This document shows positions 1 to 7,354 of a DNA stretch of 64,000 bases, one piece after another (within the stretch, counting starts at the first letter, position 1; each line of letters starts with the position of its first letter). The DNA comes from Kangiella spongicola. Lineage in GTDB: Bacteria > Pseudomonadota > Gammaproteobacteria > Enterobacterales > Kangiellaceae. The stretch lies in assembly GCF_003194565.2 (NCBI RefSeq), contig NZ_QICH01000002.1:496001-560000 (forward strand). Reading direction: 5' to 3'. The notes below the pieces were generated by a model. The model was given only the letters and a program-made list of their open reading frames with translations. It had not been told where the DNA came from and made no database searches. The translations under genes were made by a program, and so were the position numbers.

Positions 1-13
1 TTGCATCTGGAGC

Positions 14-820
14 TTATCTATAAGCACTACTCTGATACAATGAGGCATGTTCTTCACGCATTAAATACTCTTCCGGCAAGGTCTTCAATAAAGCATATTT
101 TTCAATCAAGGGCTTAAATTTTTCAGCCCCCATACTACTTAAGCAGTTGTAGAAAAGAAGTAAAAGCTCATAACTAGATAGCTGAGCACGCACTAAATTA
201 GAATACAGCCTTTTATCTATTCCAGTGCTAACATCAACTAGTTTAATAATGTTGTAAAGACTTCTAAAATAATGTCCTACCTCAGCCTGGTGCGCTTTAT
301 AGAAGTGAATATAAACTGTCTCAATATGCTCAGGGCTTTTGCCGAGCAATTCAGACGTTGGTTTCATCCGCCCCCAATCTTTTTTTAATCGATCATAGAA
401 GACTTGAAAGCAGTCTCTTCCTACAGCTGTCGGAGTGCCGCTTACGCGAAGGTCTATATCTCCTGTTATTTCGTTATGAAGGCGAAGGAGCTGAAAAAAT
501 GTATTTTCAAAATTTTGTTTTTCTAATACCGCCGTTTGAAGCTCAAGTTGTTCTTTTTGGCCTTTAAGCTCATTTCGGGTGAGTGTTAGTTCTTGACGCT
601 GTAAAGACAGTTCATACTTTTGCAGTAAAATTGCAAATATAACGCCAGCGAAAGCTAGACCAGAAAATAACGAATTAACAGCTCCGAACATATCTCCAAA
701 TGTTCCACGTTCGGGGTTTGAGCTGAGTAAATACCAGCAAAGTACCCAAGCAAAGAGAACTCCCGCTATAGTTATTGTAGGAGCTCTCCAACCAATTCTC
801 TGACTTTTATTTTCTATCAT
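14..820 (-). CDS. putative phage abortive infection protein (putAbiC-like)
   Basis: A 268-residue membrane protein with predicted membrane helices at about 14-32 and 48-66. A coiled coil follows (about 67-105), then a conserved-looking block (FENTFFQLLRLHN, 104-116) and a helical C-terminal domain. This order matches, from memory, the family annotated as putative phage abortive infection protein. The family's mechanism is not established. The ATG start overlaps the stop of a small upstream ORF as ATGA, which suggests translational coupling. No nuclease or nucleotide-binding motif is visible. Assignment rests on architecture and the FFxLLxLHN block; a role in phage defence is inference. Confidence 0.6.
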   Translation of the reverse strand: MIENKSQRIGWRAPTITIAGVLFAWVLCWYLLSSNPERGTFGDMFGAVNSLFSGLAFAGVIFAILLQKYELSLQRQELTLTRNELKGQKEQLELQTAVLEKQNFENTFFQLLRLHNEITGDIDLRVSGTPTAVGRDCFQVFYDRLKKDWGRMKPTSELLGKSPEHIETVYIHFYKAHQAEVGHYFRSLYNIIKLVDVSTGIDKRLYSNLVRAQLSSYELLLLFYNCLSSMGAEKFKPLIEKYALLKTLPEEYLMREEHASLYQSSAYR

Positions 821-915
821 GATTTATTTACCATAAAATCTAACTCAGCTTTGACTTGATGAATTAAGTCAACTTCACTCCCAAGCGTAACTAAAATAAT
901 TAGAGCAGAGTACAT
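817..915 (-). CDS. possible small ORF coupled to the putAbiC-like gene
   Basis: A 32-codon ORF beginning MYSALIILVTLG and ending in TGA, which overlaps the ATG of the next gene (ATGA). A TTG 13 codons upstream (at 954) would give 45 residues. The first third is hydrophobic and could insert in a membrane. No strong ribosome-binding site is visible for either start. It sits on the same strand between the secreted YHYH-like gene and the putAbiC-like gene. Stop/start overlap is the main argument; it may still be a chance ORF. Confidence 0.3.
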   Translation of the reverse strand: MYSALIILVTLGSEVDLIHQVKAELDFMVNKS

Positions 916-974
916 TTTAAATATTTTTAGTCCACTTGATTTCTTTGCACTCAAAGTACTTTTTACTTTTGGAT

Positions 975-1214
975 TTAAGTGGCTATTATTTTCAGCATAT
1001 GTTTATATTTTTTAGCTGTTTGCGTGCACTTTTCACTATCATAACTATGAACCATATCATCACCCCGATAATTGTGGTTGCCATAGCATAAACCTTTCTT
1101 TTGCGATTTCTTACTGCAATTGTGACCGCCGTTTTTATCTAATCTACCGCTATGGCAGTCTGCTGCAAACGTGAATAAAAATAGAAATGCTCCAAGTAAC
1201 CATTTAATTTTCAC
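975..1214 (-). CDS. small secreted YHYH-like domain protein
   Basis: A 79-residue protein starting at GTG, preceded by a GGGAGAAG ribosome-binding site. A longer in-frame version reaching 1325 has no comparable site, so I prefer this start. A signal peptide (KIKWLLGAFLFLFTFAAD) is followed by CHSGRLDKNGGHNCS and KGLCYGNHNYRG. Those blocks resemble the HxGxLDxxGGHxxxxxxxYHxH pattern of YHYH-type domains found in small secreted or phage-linked bacterial proteins. The Cys/His-rich pattern suggests metal binding or disulfides. Function is unknown. Confidence 0.6.
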   Translation of the reverse strand: MKIKWLLGAFLFLFTFAADCHSGRLDKNGGHNCSKKSQKKGLCYGNHNYRGDDMVHSYDSEKCTQTAKKYKHMLKIIAT

Positions 1215-1329
1215 TTTCTTCTCCCTTTTTCTTCCCTGAGACAATGTATATTGCGTCACATTTTTTTGCAACTGTATATTTAATGCACAATTGCATTGTT
1301 CGTCGTGGGAAAACGAAAAAAGCAAGTTG

Positions 1330-1440
1330 TTTTTTGAGTCACTGGATCCCGCGATTACCTAAAGGTATTCCCTGCGGTCACAGTAGCGGGTTGGCAGCTT
1401 ATAGATTAAACGGGCTCGTTATGACATGGGCTGTAAATAA
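1330..1440. repeat. degenerate palindromic intergenic sequence
   Basis: Gene-free stretch with the fragments CTGGATCCCGCG and CCCTGCGGTCAC, inverted CCCGC/GCGGG, and a near-palindrome TACCTAAAGGTA. It resembles worn copies of the 'CTGGATTCCCGC...GCGGGAATGAC' palindromes seen between genes in many bacteria. It may act as the 3' end of the SRAP gene. Only one copy was noticed. Confidence 0.25.
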
Positions 1441-1457
1441 GGCCAGAGTACATCTCC

Positions 1458-2111
1458 CTAGTCTGCTTCAATCCTAAACGCTTCGCCATCTGCGTCTAAG
1501 TTGCCCCATCCTTTTATTTTTACGGCTTCGAAATCCTGTTGTATTTTAGGTTGCATTAGGTCTGTGAAGGCGTCGGTATTTTTGAAGTTTGGGTCTAGCC
1601 ACATCTCTAAATCTTTTTTAGGCACCATCAGTGGCATGGCTTTTTTATGAATTGTCTCGAGTTTTTTGTGTGGCGGGATGGTGATCATGGATGCTGAGTA
1701 GACTGGATTTTCGGGGTCGCCCCATTGTTTAAAGAGGCCACCAAAATAGATAGGGCTTTCATCCGCAGGTTTTAGTAGGTGGTAGACTTTGTTCATGCCT
1801 TCGACGAAACCACTAGCAGGAATAATACAGCGGGTTTCTCGGTAAGCTTTGGTGAAAGATCGTTTAAAACCCTCCCCTTCGTACCAGCGACTATTAAAAG
1901 ATGTGTATTTGCTTGGCTTCCACTGTCCGTCTTTTTGTTCGAGCAGAAATTGCCACATTGCTTTTGTGATTTGATTGCCTTGATCGCTGGCATGTATAAT
2001 TTGGATCGGGTGGTAGCATCGGAAGTTGCCAAGCTCTAGCGGCACTTGTAAATCCAATGTCTTTTCGATTTTTTTGGCGGGCTTTTTACAAAGCTCAACG
2101 AAACCACACAT
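1458..2111 (-). CDS. SRAP/HMCES-family DNA-protein crosslink protein (YedK-like)
   Basis: SOS-response-associated peptidase family. YedK/HMCES caps abasic sites in single-stranded DNA by linking its N-terminal Cys2 to the sugar. I start it at the internal ATG that gives MCGF, because Cys2 must be exposed after Met removal; a longer version starting MRNGMCG would bury it. Visible family features are NSR, the PASGFVEG block with the catalytic-type Glu, and TIHKKAMPLMV with the expected His. It is 217 residues, near the usual length. Odd points: Arg4 of the common MCGR is Phe, and the usual WxEW motif reads FVEG, so this is a divergent subfamily. No LexA box is apparent upstream. Confidence 0.85.
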   Translation of the reverse strand: MCGFVELCKKPAKKIEKTLDLQVPLELGNFRCYHPIQIIHASDQGNQITKAMWQFLLEQKDGQWKPSKYTSFNSRWYEGEGFKRSFTKAYRETRCIIPASGFVEGMNKVYHLLKPADESPIYFGGLFKQWGDPENPVYSASMITIPPHKKLETIHKKAMPLMVPKKDLEMWLDPNFKNTDAFTDLMQPKIQQDFEAVKIKGWGNLDADGEAFRIEAD

Positions 2112-2206
2112 GCCGTTTCTCATCAGTTATTTTAAGCACAGAGTAGCAAACCGTTTATTGGCTATAAAGCGTTTTGTAGTGAATTATCTATTGTTAATTT
2201 TGTGAA

Positions 2207-2235
2207 TTGATTAACACTTTCAGTTCAATTACTAT
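2207..2235 (+). promoter_or_regulatory. sigma70-type promoter for the outer-membrane barrel gene
   Basis: TTGATT (2207-2212), a 17-nt spacer and TACTAT (2230-2235), about 40 nt upstream of the ATG at 2274. Read directly from sequence; activity is inferred. Confidence 0.5.
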
Positions 2236-2273
2236 AGCCGCCGAAAATATACCAATAACTAACGGAGTTCACG

Positions 2274-2870
2274 ATGAACACAGTTTTAAAAACATCTTTA
2301 TTATCTATTTCTCTTTTGGCCCTACCAAGCCTATCCATGGCTGAGGGTGGTTATTTCGGCTTCGGATTTGGTCAAGCTAAGAACGATGCTTGTGATTTAG
2401 TTTCAGGAATTAGCACTGTAAACTGTGAAGACACGAAAACAGTTTTGCGAGTAATCGGTGGTTACAACTTTAACCAATACATTGCCCTTGAAGGTGGTTT
2501 TAATAGTTTAGGCGAAGCTCGTGCAACGGATCCTGCGAGCACTCTTAGCGCGAAACTTGAAGGTAACTCTGTACACTTTGGCGTAGTTGGTACAGCGCCA
2601 GTTTCAGAAAGTTTTGCAGTTTTTGGAAAGCTTGGTGCTTCTAGATGGGATGTTGAGGGTCGTGTAACTGACTCAGCTGGTAGCTATGGAAGAGCGGAAG
2701 AAAAAGGTTTTGACCCAATGTACAGCGTTGGTATTAAGTGGCTCAATGATGAGTATAACTTACAGTTAGAATACGAGCGTTATGAAGTTAGCTTTGACGA
2801 GTTTAAAACGATTTTAGGAGATAATGCTGACGTAGATATTATTTCTTTAACCTACTCTTTAAATTTCTAG
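2274..2870 (+). CDS. OmpA/OmpX-like outer membrane beta-barrel protein
   Basis: A 198-residue protein with a Sec signal peptide (cleavage after SMA, about residue 23). The mature part starts GGYFGFGFGQ and shows alternating amphipathic beta strands. It ends in SLTYSLNF, where a terminal aromatic residue is typical of barrels inserted by BamA. Size fits an eight-stranded barrel without the OmpA periplasmic domain. Two Cys residues near mature positions 16 and 27 could form a loop disulfide. An ACGGAG ribosome-binding site and a sigma70-like promoter precede it, and a strong hairpin terminator follows, so it is monocistronic. Ligand or function is unknown. Confidence 0.8.
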   Translation: MNTVLKTSLLSISLLALPSLSMAEGGYFGFGFGQAKNDACDLVSGISTVNCEDTKTVLRVIGGYNFNQYIALEGGFNSLGEARATDPASTLSAKLEGNSVHFGVVGTAPVSESFAVFGKLGASRWDVEGRVTDSAGSYGRAEEKGFDPMYSVGIKWLNDEYNLQLEYERYEVSFDEFKTILGDNADVDIISLTYSLNF

Positions 2871-2884
2871 CATTAATCAAATCA

Positions 2885-2912
2885 TGAGCCACTTTTTAGT
2901 GGCTCTTTTTTA
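2885..2912 (+). terminator. rho-independent terminator after the barrel gene
   Basis: GAGCCACT stem, TTTT loop, AGTGGCTC, then a run of T, beginning 15 nt after the stop codon. Confidence 0.85.
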
Positions 2913-2987
2913 TCCAGCCACCACATTTTTTAAGCCTAAGCATTCTTTACTTTTACCGAAAAGGAATTGGAGGACTTTGACCTCGAA

Positions 2988-3353
2988 TTACGCTGTCGGT
3001 CTTGTGACGATATAAATTCCTACGCCTAGGAACAGTGCGCCGAGTGAGACGAGCAGTATGGGTGGGGATTGTTTTATGAGCAGGATGCACCAGCTTATGC
3101 TCATCATGATGCAGGCGAGCCATTTGCCGAGTCGTGGGATGGCCTTGCGGGTGCGCCAGGCTTTTAGCGGTGGGCCGAATGTTTTGTGGTTAATCAGCCA
3201 GGCTTCGAGGCGCGGGGAGCTTTTACTGGCGGCCCAGAGTGTGATGATTAGAAATGGTGTGGTTGGGAGGATTGGCAAAAAGACGCCAACGATGCCTAGG
3301 GCCAGCGTGATGATGGCTATGACGATATAAAGGCAACGTTGGAGTGATAACAT
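2988..3353 (-). CDS. DUF454 family inner-membrane protein (YbaN-like)
   Basis: A 121-residue protein with membrane helices near 8-40 and a hydrophobic pair near 80-117. It carries the family signature GIVGVFLPILPTTPFLIITLW followed by a basic loop with HKTFGPPLKAWR, as in Escherichia coli YbaN. The role is unknown in the family. It lies alone downstream of dbpA on the same strand, 38 nt away, and could share its transcript. Confidence 0.85.
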   Translation of the reverse strand: MLSLQRCLYIVIAIITLALGIVGVFLPILPTTPFLIITLWAASKSSPRLEAWLINHKTFGPPLKAWRTRKAIPRLGKWLACIMMSISWCILLIKQSPPILLVSLGALFLGVGIYIVTRPTA

Positions 3354-3391
3354 GATTGTTTAGTGTTAACTTTATTCGCAAATTTTTTAGG

Positions 3392-4774
3392 CTAGATTTT
3401 TCTAGCTCTAAACTTCTTACCTTTCATCTTACCTTTATTTAGTAACTGTAGTGCTGTTTCTAAAACATCACTTTTTACGGCGACGTAAGCCCAGCTATTG
3501 GCGACTTGGATCTTGCCAACGTCACTACCTTCGATGCGGTAATCCGCAGTTAGAGCGCCTAGGATATCACCTGGACGTAGCTTTTGCTTCTTTCCGCCAT
3601 CAATCTGGATGGTGGACATTGGAGCTTTGTAGGTTGGTTCTTTAAGCAGCTTTGTATCGGGCAAGGCGATTGGCTCTATGTCTTGCTCAAGGTATTCAGC
3701 GAGACGATTTACTTTGTGCTTTTCTTTGCCGATGACTATCGAGCAGGCATGGCCTTTGTTACCCGCACGGCCCGTTCGGCCAATACGGTGAACGTGGATT
3801 TCTGGGTCGCTAGCGATGTGATAGTTAATCACTAAGTCGAGCGCGTCGATGTCTAAACCGCGAGCAGCGACGTCGGTCGCAACCATGACCGTAACGCTGT
3901 TGTTGGTGAAACGAACCAGTGCTTGGTCACGTTCCTTTTGGTCAAGGTCGCCATGTAGCGCCAACACGCTAAAGCCATTGCTTTTAAGGTATTGGGTTAG
4001 GTCTTTTACATGACGCTTAGTGTTACAAAAAATCACCGCTGAATCTGGGCGGTGTTTCAATAGTAATAAACGAACCGCGACATCACGTTCGCCTTCGTCA
4101 CTGATGCGGTAGAAGTCTTGGGCGATTGTCGAGCCGGTGTGTTGTTCTTTAATTTTTACCGTCACTGGATCAACCATAATATGGTCAGCCATGGACTGGA
4201 TTTCTTTGGGGTAGGTTGCGCTAAATAGCATGGTCTGGCGTGCGCGCGGCACTTCCGCGACGATAGCTTCCATTGCGTCTTCAAAGCCCATGTCTAGCAT
4301 TCTATCGGCTTCATCCAGCACCAAAGTCGAGACTTGATCTAGCTCTAAGGTTTGCTTTTCGAGATGGTCCATAATTCGGCCCGGCGTACCGACCACAATA
4401 TGGGCACCGTATTTTAACGAGTCGGCTTGTGGTCGTAGTGGCGTTCCACCGCATAGTGTCAGTATCTTAACGTTTGCGATTGGTCGCGCTAGACGTCGAA
4501 TTTCTTCCGCCACCTGCTCAGCGAGCTCACGAGTCGGACACATCACCATCGATTGCACCGCAAAGTTCTTGGGCTCAAGCTTTTGTAAGATACCTAAACC
4601 AAACACGGCTGTTTTACCCGAGCCGGTTTTAGCTTGCGCGATGACGTCTTTAGCTTCTAGAACGTGTGGCAAGGCTTCAGCCTGAATCGGCGTCATCCCC
4701 TCGAAACCTAAATCTGCCAGGTTAGCGATTAGCTCTTGTTGTAAGTTGAGCGTTGAGAATGCGGTGTGACTCAT
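3392..4774 (-). CDS. dbpA: ATP-dependent RNA helicase DbpA
   Basis: DEAD-box helicase of 460 residues, the usual DbpA length, acting in 50S subunit assembly at 23S rRNA hairpin 92. Motifs in order: Q motif near MTPIQ, AKTGSGKT (I), PTRELA (Ia), TPGR (Ib), DEAD (II), SAT (III), ATDVAARGLD (V) and HRIGRTGRAG (VI). The C-terminal ~75 residues (MSTIQIDGGKKQKLRPGDIL onward) form the DbpA RNA-binding domain. That domain separates it from RhlE, SrmB and RhlB. A gene-free 216 bp upstream presumably holds the promoter. Confidence 0.95.
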   Translation of the reverse strand: MSHTAFSTLNLQQELIANLADLGFEGMTPIQAEALPHVLEAKDVIAQAKTGSGKTAVFGLGILQKLEPKNFAVQSMVMCPTRELAEQVAEEIRRLARPIANVKILTLCGGTPLRPQADSLKYGAHIVVGTPGRIMDHLEKQTLELDQVSTLVLDEADRMLDMGFEDAMEAIVAEVPRARQTMLFSATYPKEIQSMADHIMVDPVTVKIKEQHTGSTIAQDFYRISDEGERDVAVRLLLLKHRPDSAVIFCNTKRHVKDLTQYLKSNGFSVLALHGDLDQKERDQALVRFTNNSVTVMVATDVAARGLDIDALDLVINYHIASDPEIHVHRIGRTGRAGNKGHACSIVIGKEKHKVNRLAEYLEQDIEPIALPDTKLLKEPTYKAPMSTIQIDGGKKQKLRPGDILGALTADYRIEGSDVGKIQVANSWAYVAVKSDVLETALQLLNKGKMKGKKFRARKI

Positions 4775-4943
4775 GATGAAATCCTAGTGGTTTTGGTGCA
4801 ATTTGAAGCAGTTTACTGCTGAATAGAATGCTTGAGAGCGAGATCTTCGATCTGGGTGAATTATATACAGCTCGGGAGTTATGTAAAAGCGATATCTTCT
4901 TATCAGAAGGATTAGATTAAGCGTTATTCAACGGTTCAGCCAT

Positions 4944-4980
4944 TAAAAAAGCCGCACTTAAAGTACGGCTTTGTTTTTTA
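4944..4980 (-). terminator. terminator of the upstream lipoprotein gene
   Basis: Imperfect hairpin of AAGCCGTACTTT and AAGTGCGGCTT with a run of T on the minus strand, just after the stop of the lipoprotein gene. It is also A-rich on the other side. Confidence 0.75.
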
Positions 4981-4990
4981 AGTTGAAACT

Positions 4991-5839
4991 CTATTGCGCC
5001 TGACTGGCAAGCCATCTGGTGTATGTCCAACCACTTTTCTGTTGGCCATCGATTTCAAAGCTTATTTTAATTTTCTCAAAAGGAAATTCAGCTTCATTGT
5101 TAGCAAACTTTCTCTTCGCATCCATCGTGTACTCGCCAAGCTCTTCGATAGTTACGGTAACCGCTGAACTCGATTTATTAGTTGAGCATTTTCCGCTATT
5201 TAAAAACTCTGACACCTCAGAATCATTATTTTTGCCTCTTAGCAATATATCCAGGCTCGTTACATTAAGCGGTGTTTTACAGCTAACAAATACGTTGTTA
5301 GGTTTAACGCTAAGTTTTTCGCCGATTAACTTATCGAACTGCGGGTCGTAAGATAATCCTAACCATCTCGGGCTATCGCTCATGACCCAGCCTCTGTCAG
5401 TATTAACTAAGTCATCAAAAAGTACTCGGTATTGCTTTTCATTTATCTCTACGTGTAGGTAGATATCGGCGCCTTCGATGCCTTTGGTTTCTTTAGCTTT
5501 CACCTCAACCCTCACTAAAGAAGCATTTTCCCAGCCACCGTGCATTTTTCCATAAGAAAGAATATCACCAACGTTCTTGGTCACTTTACGTTTGGTTTTC
5601 TTAACCTTCTTTTCTACTTCTGATGGTGTTGGACTTTTCGAGGAGGCTTTAGCTTCATTCGTTTTAGAGATTAACCAGTAATAATCGTCTTCATTAATGC
5701 TCAAGTTAGTAATCGAGTCTTTATCGCCACTTTGCAGTTTTTCGAAAAGATCTTTACCTAAAGACTCAGGGTCAGTACCGCCACAAGCCACTAGCAATGT
5801 TGAAATTATAGATGCGCAAAAAAGTGTTTTCAGTTTCAT
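4991..5839 (-). CDS. hypothetical lipoprotein
   Basis: A 282-residue protein with a lipoprotein signal peptide and lipobox LLVAC-GG (Cys at residue 19). The +2 residue is Gly rather than Asp, which favours the outer membrane under the usual Lol rule. A Lys-rich stretch (KKVKKTKRKVTK) lies near residue 80. The rest looks like a mixed alpha/beta periplasmic domain, with C-terminal Cys residues that could pair. I do not recognise the family. A perfect FNR-type palindrome lies 135 nt upstream of the start. The following terminator suggests a single-gene unit. Confidence 0.7.
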   Translation of the reverse strand: MKLKTLFCASIISTLLVACGGTDPESLGKDLFEKLQSGDKDSITNLSINEDDYYWLISKTNEAKASSKSPTPSEVEKKVKKTKRKVTKNVGDILSYGKMHGGWENASLVRVEVKAKETKGIEGADIYLHVEINEKQYRVLFDDLVNTDRGWVMSDSPRWLGLSYDPQFDKLIGEKLSVKPNNVFVSCKTPLNVTSLDILLRGKNNDSEVSEFLNSGKCSTNKSSSAVTVTIEELGEYTMDAKRKFANNEAEFPFEKIKISFEIDGQQKSGWTYTRWLASQAQ

Positions 5840-5973
5840 AGGATCCCCGATGGTGTGAAGTTAAAAGTCGCTGTTATTAATAAATTGTTATTTATGTTTA
5901 TGGTTGGCTGGCAGAATTATTGTTTTAGACCAGTTATCACGTCAGTTTTACACCAACGAGAATATATAGATTA

Positions 5974-5987
5974 TTGATTAATATCAA
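5974..5987. promoter_or_regulatory. perfect FNR/Anr-type palindrome
   Basis: TTGAT-TAAT-ATCAA matches the FNR consensus exactly. It lies between the hydrolase-OsmC gene and the lipoprotein gene, both on the minus strand, so the lipoprotein gene is the only downstream target. No convincing -10 box is visible at class I or class II spacing, and the surroundings are AT-rich, so chance is possible. Confidence 0.4.
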
Positions 5988-6023
5988 TTTTTTTATCACA
6001 CAATCACCAATTCCCCATTAAGA

Positions 6024-7265
6024 TCACTCTCCTTTGAGGTCATTTTCCTTTAGTTCAGTCTCGATAATCGTTTCGCTATGGAGTGTTTTATGTACCGGGC
6101 ATAAGTCTGCGATCTCCAGCATCCTTTGGCGCTGTTCTTCGGTAATATCCGCTTCGATAATAATACTGCGGTGGAATTTATCGATCTTGCCACTTTTACC
6201 CTCACCATCTTTATCTTGGCACTGCTCACAGTCTTCGGCATGAACCTTATCATGGCTTACGTTAACAATGACTTTTGAAACGTCTAGTTTTTTCCTGCGG
6301 GCATACATATTTAAAGTCATGGCAGTACAAGTGCCAAGTGCTGTGGACAAGAAGTCATAGGGGCTTGGCCCAAGATTGGTGCCGCCAACTTTTTCGGGCT
6401 CGTCAGCTAATAATTCGTGTCCATTGGCATTGATACGGTTCAGGAAGCCCTCGCTAGTTTGAGCCGCTACTACCACGTTACCCTTTGATGCAGGCACTTT
6501 GGGCTCTTCTTTTACGTCTATATAACGCGTAGCCCAACGAGCGAGCACGTGGCCAGCATACATCGAGTCTTCGGTTTTGCTCACAAGGTGATCGGCTTTA
6601 TCGAGCGTGATAAAACTTTTAGGGTGCAATGCTTGTTTGTAGATAATTTCTGCTTCTTTAATCGGCACTGTGTCGTCGATTGGCGAGTGCATCACCATTA
6701 ATGCTTTATGCAAACCATGAATATCGATAGTGTGTTTACGCACATCATCAACGAAATCTTGTTTAAAGGTAAAAGGACGCCCAGCCAATTTAATCGTGGC
6801 TTCACCCTGCTCTTCTAAGGTTTTCAGTTCAGGCTCAAGCTGGTGTAAAACGTGCTCAGGAGTCGATGGCGAGCCAATGGTGGCTACTGCTTTTGCCGAA
6901 GGGATCTCTTTGGCAGCAGCTAAAATCGCGGTGCCTCCCAAAGAGTGCCCGACGATAATTTGTGGCGCTTCGTGCTCTTCGCTGAGGTAATTTGCCGCAT
7001 CTATCAGATCATTGACGTTTGTGGTAAAGCTCGTATCCGCGAACTCACCTTTGCTCGCGCCAAGCCCTGTGAAGTCGAACCGCAAGGTAGCGATCCCTTC
7101 GTCGGCTAAAGCGTTGGCGATATTGACCGCGGAGTTAATGTTTTTGGTACAGGTGAAGCAATGAGCAAATAACGCATAAGCCTTAGTCACTTTATTGTCA
7201 GGAAGGTGTAGAACACCTGATAACTCAAAGTCTTGTCGTGTCTTAAAAGTCACTTTCTTCTGCAT
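6024..7265 (-). CDS. alpha/beta hydrolase-OsmC family fusion protein
   Basis: Two-domain protein of 413 residues. Residues 1-250 are an alpha/beta hydrolase with nucleophile elbow GHSLGG (Ser108), Asp197/198 and His226 in ADHLVS as likely triad. Residues ~262-410 are an OsmC/YhfA-like domain with the two redox Cys in GTCTA (Cys313) and DLCPVH (Cys389), typical of thiol-dependent hydroperoxide reduction. This fusion is a recurring annotation in proteobacteria. Substrate is unknown; a role in detoxifying organic peroxides is inferred from the OsmC half. A Cys-rich insert (CEQCQDKDGEGKSG, ~346-359) interrupts the OsmC domain. Confidence 0.88.
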   Translation of the reverse strand: MQKKVTFKTRQDFELSGVLHLPDNKVTKAYALFAHCFTCTKNINSAVNIANALADEGIATLRFDFTGLGASKGEFADTSFTTNVNDLIDAANYLSEEHEAPQIIVGHSLGGTAILAAAKEIPSAKAVATIGSPSTPEHVLHQLEPELKTLEEQGEATIKLAGRPFTFKQDFVDDVRKHTIDIHGLHKALMVMHSPIDDTVPIKEAEIIYKQALHPKSFITLDKADHLVSKTEDSMYAGHVLARWATRYIDVKEEPKVPASKGNVVVAAQTSEGFLNRINANGHELLADEPEKVGGTNLGPSPYDFLSTALGTCTAMTLNMYARRKKLDVSKVIVNVSHDKVHAEDCEQCQDKDGEGKSGKIDKFHRSIIIEADITEEQRQRMLEIADLCPVHKTLHSETIIETELKENDLKGE

Positions 7266-7354
7266 TACATTGCTCCTTTACCATCATTGCTACGAGCAGG
7301 TTACAAACCCCGCTTAGAACCTAAGCCTAAGCTAACACAAACTGAGTTCAATTA

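Noticed and set aside
1244-1477. 77-codon plus-strand ORF
   Set aside because: It runs through the palindromic intergenic region and opposite the YHYH-like gene's 5' end; composition is repeat-derived and no ribosome-binding site is seen.
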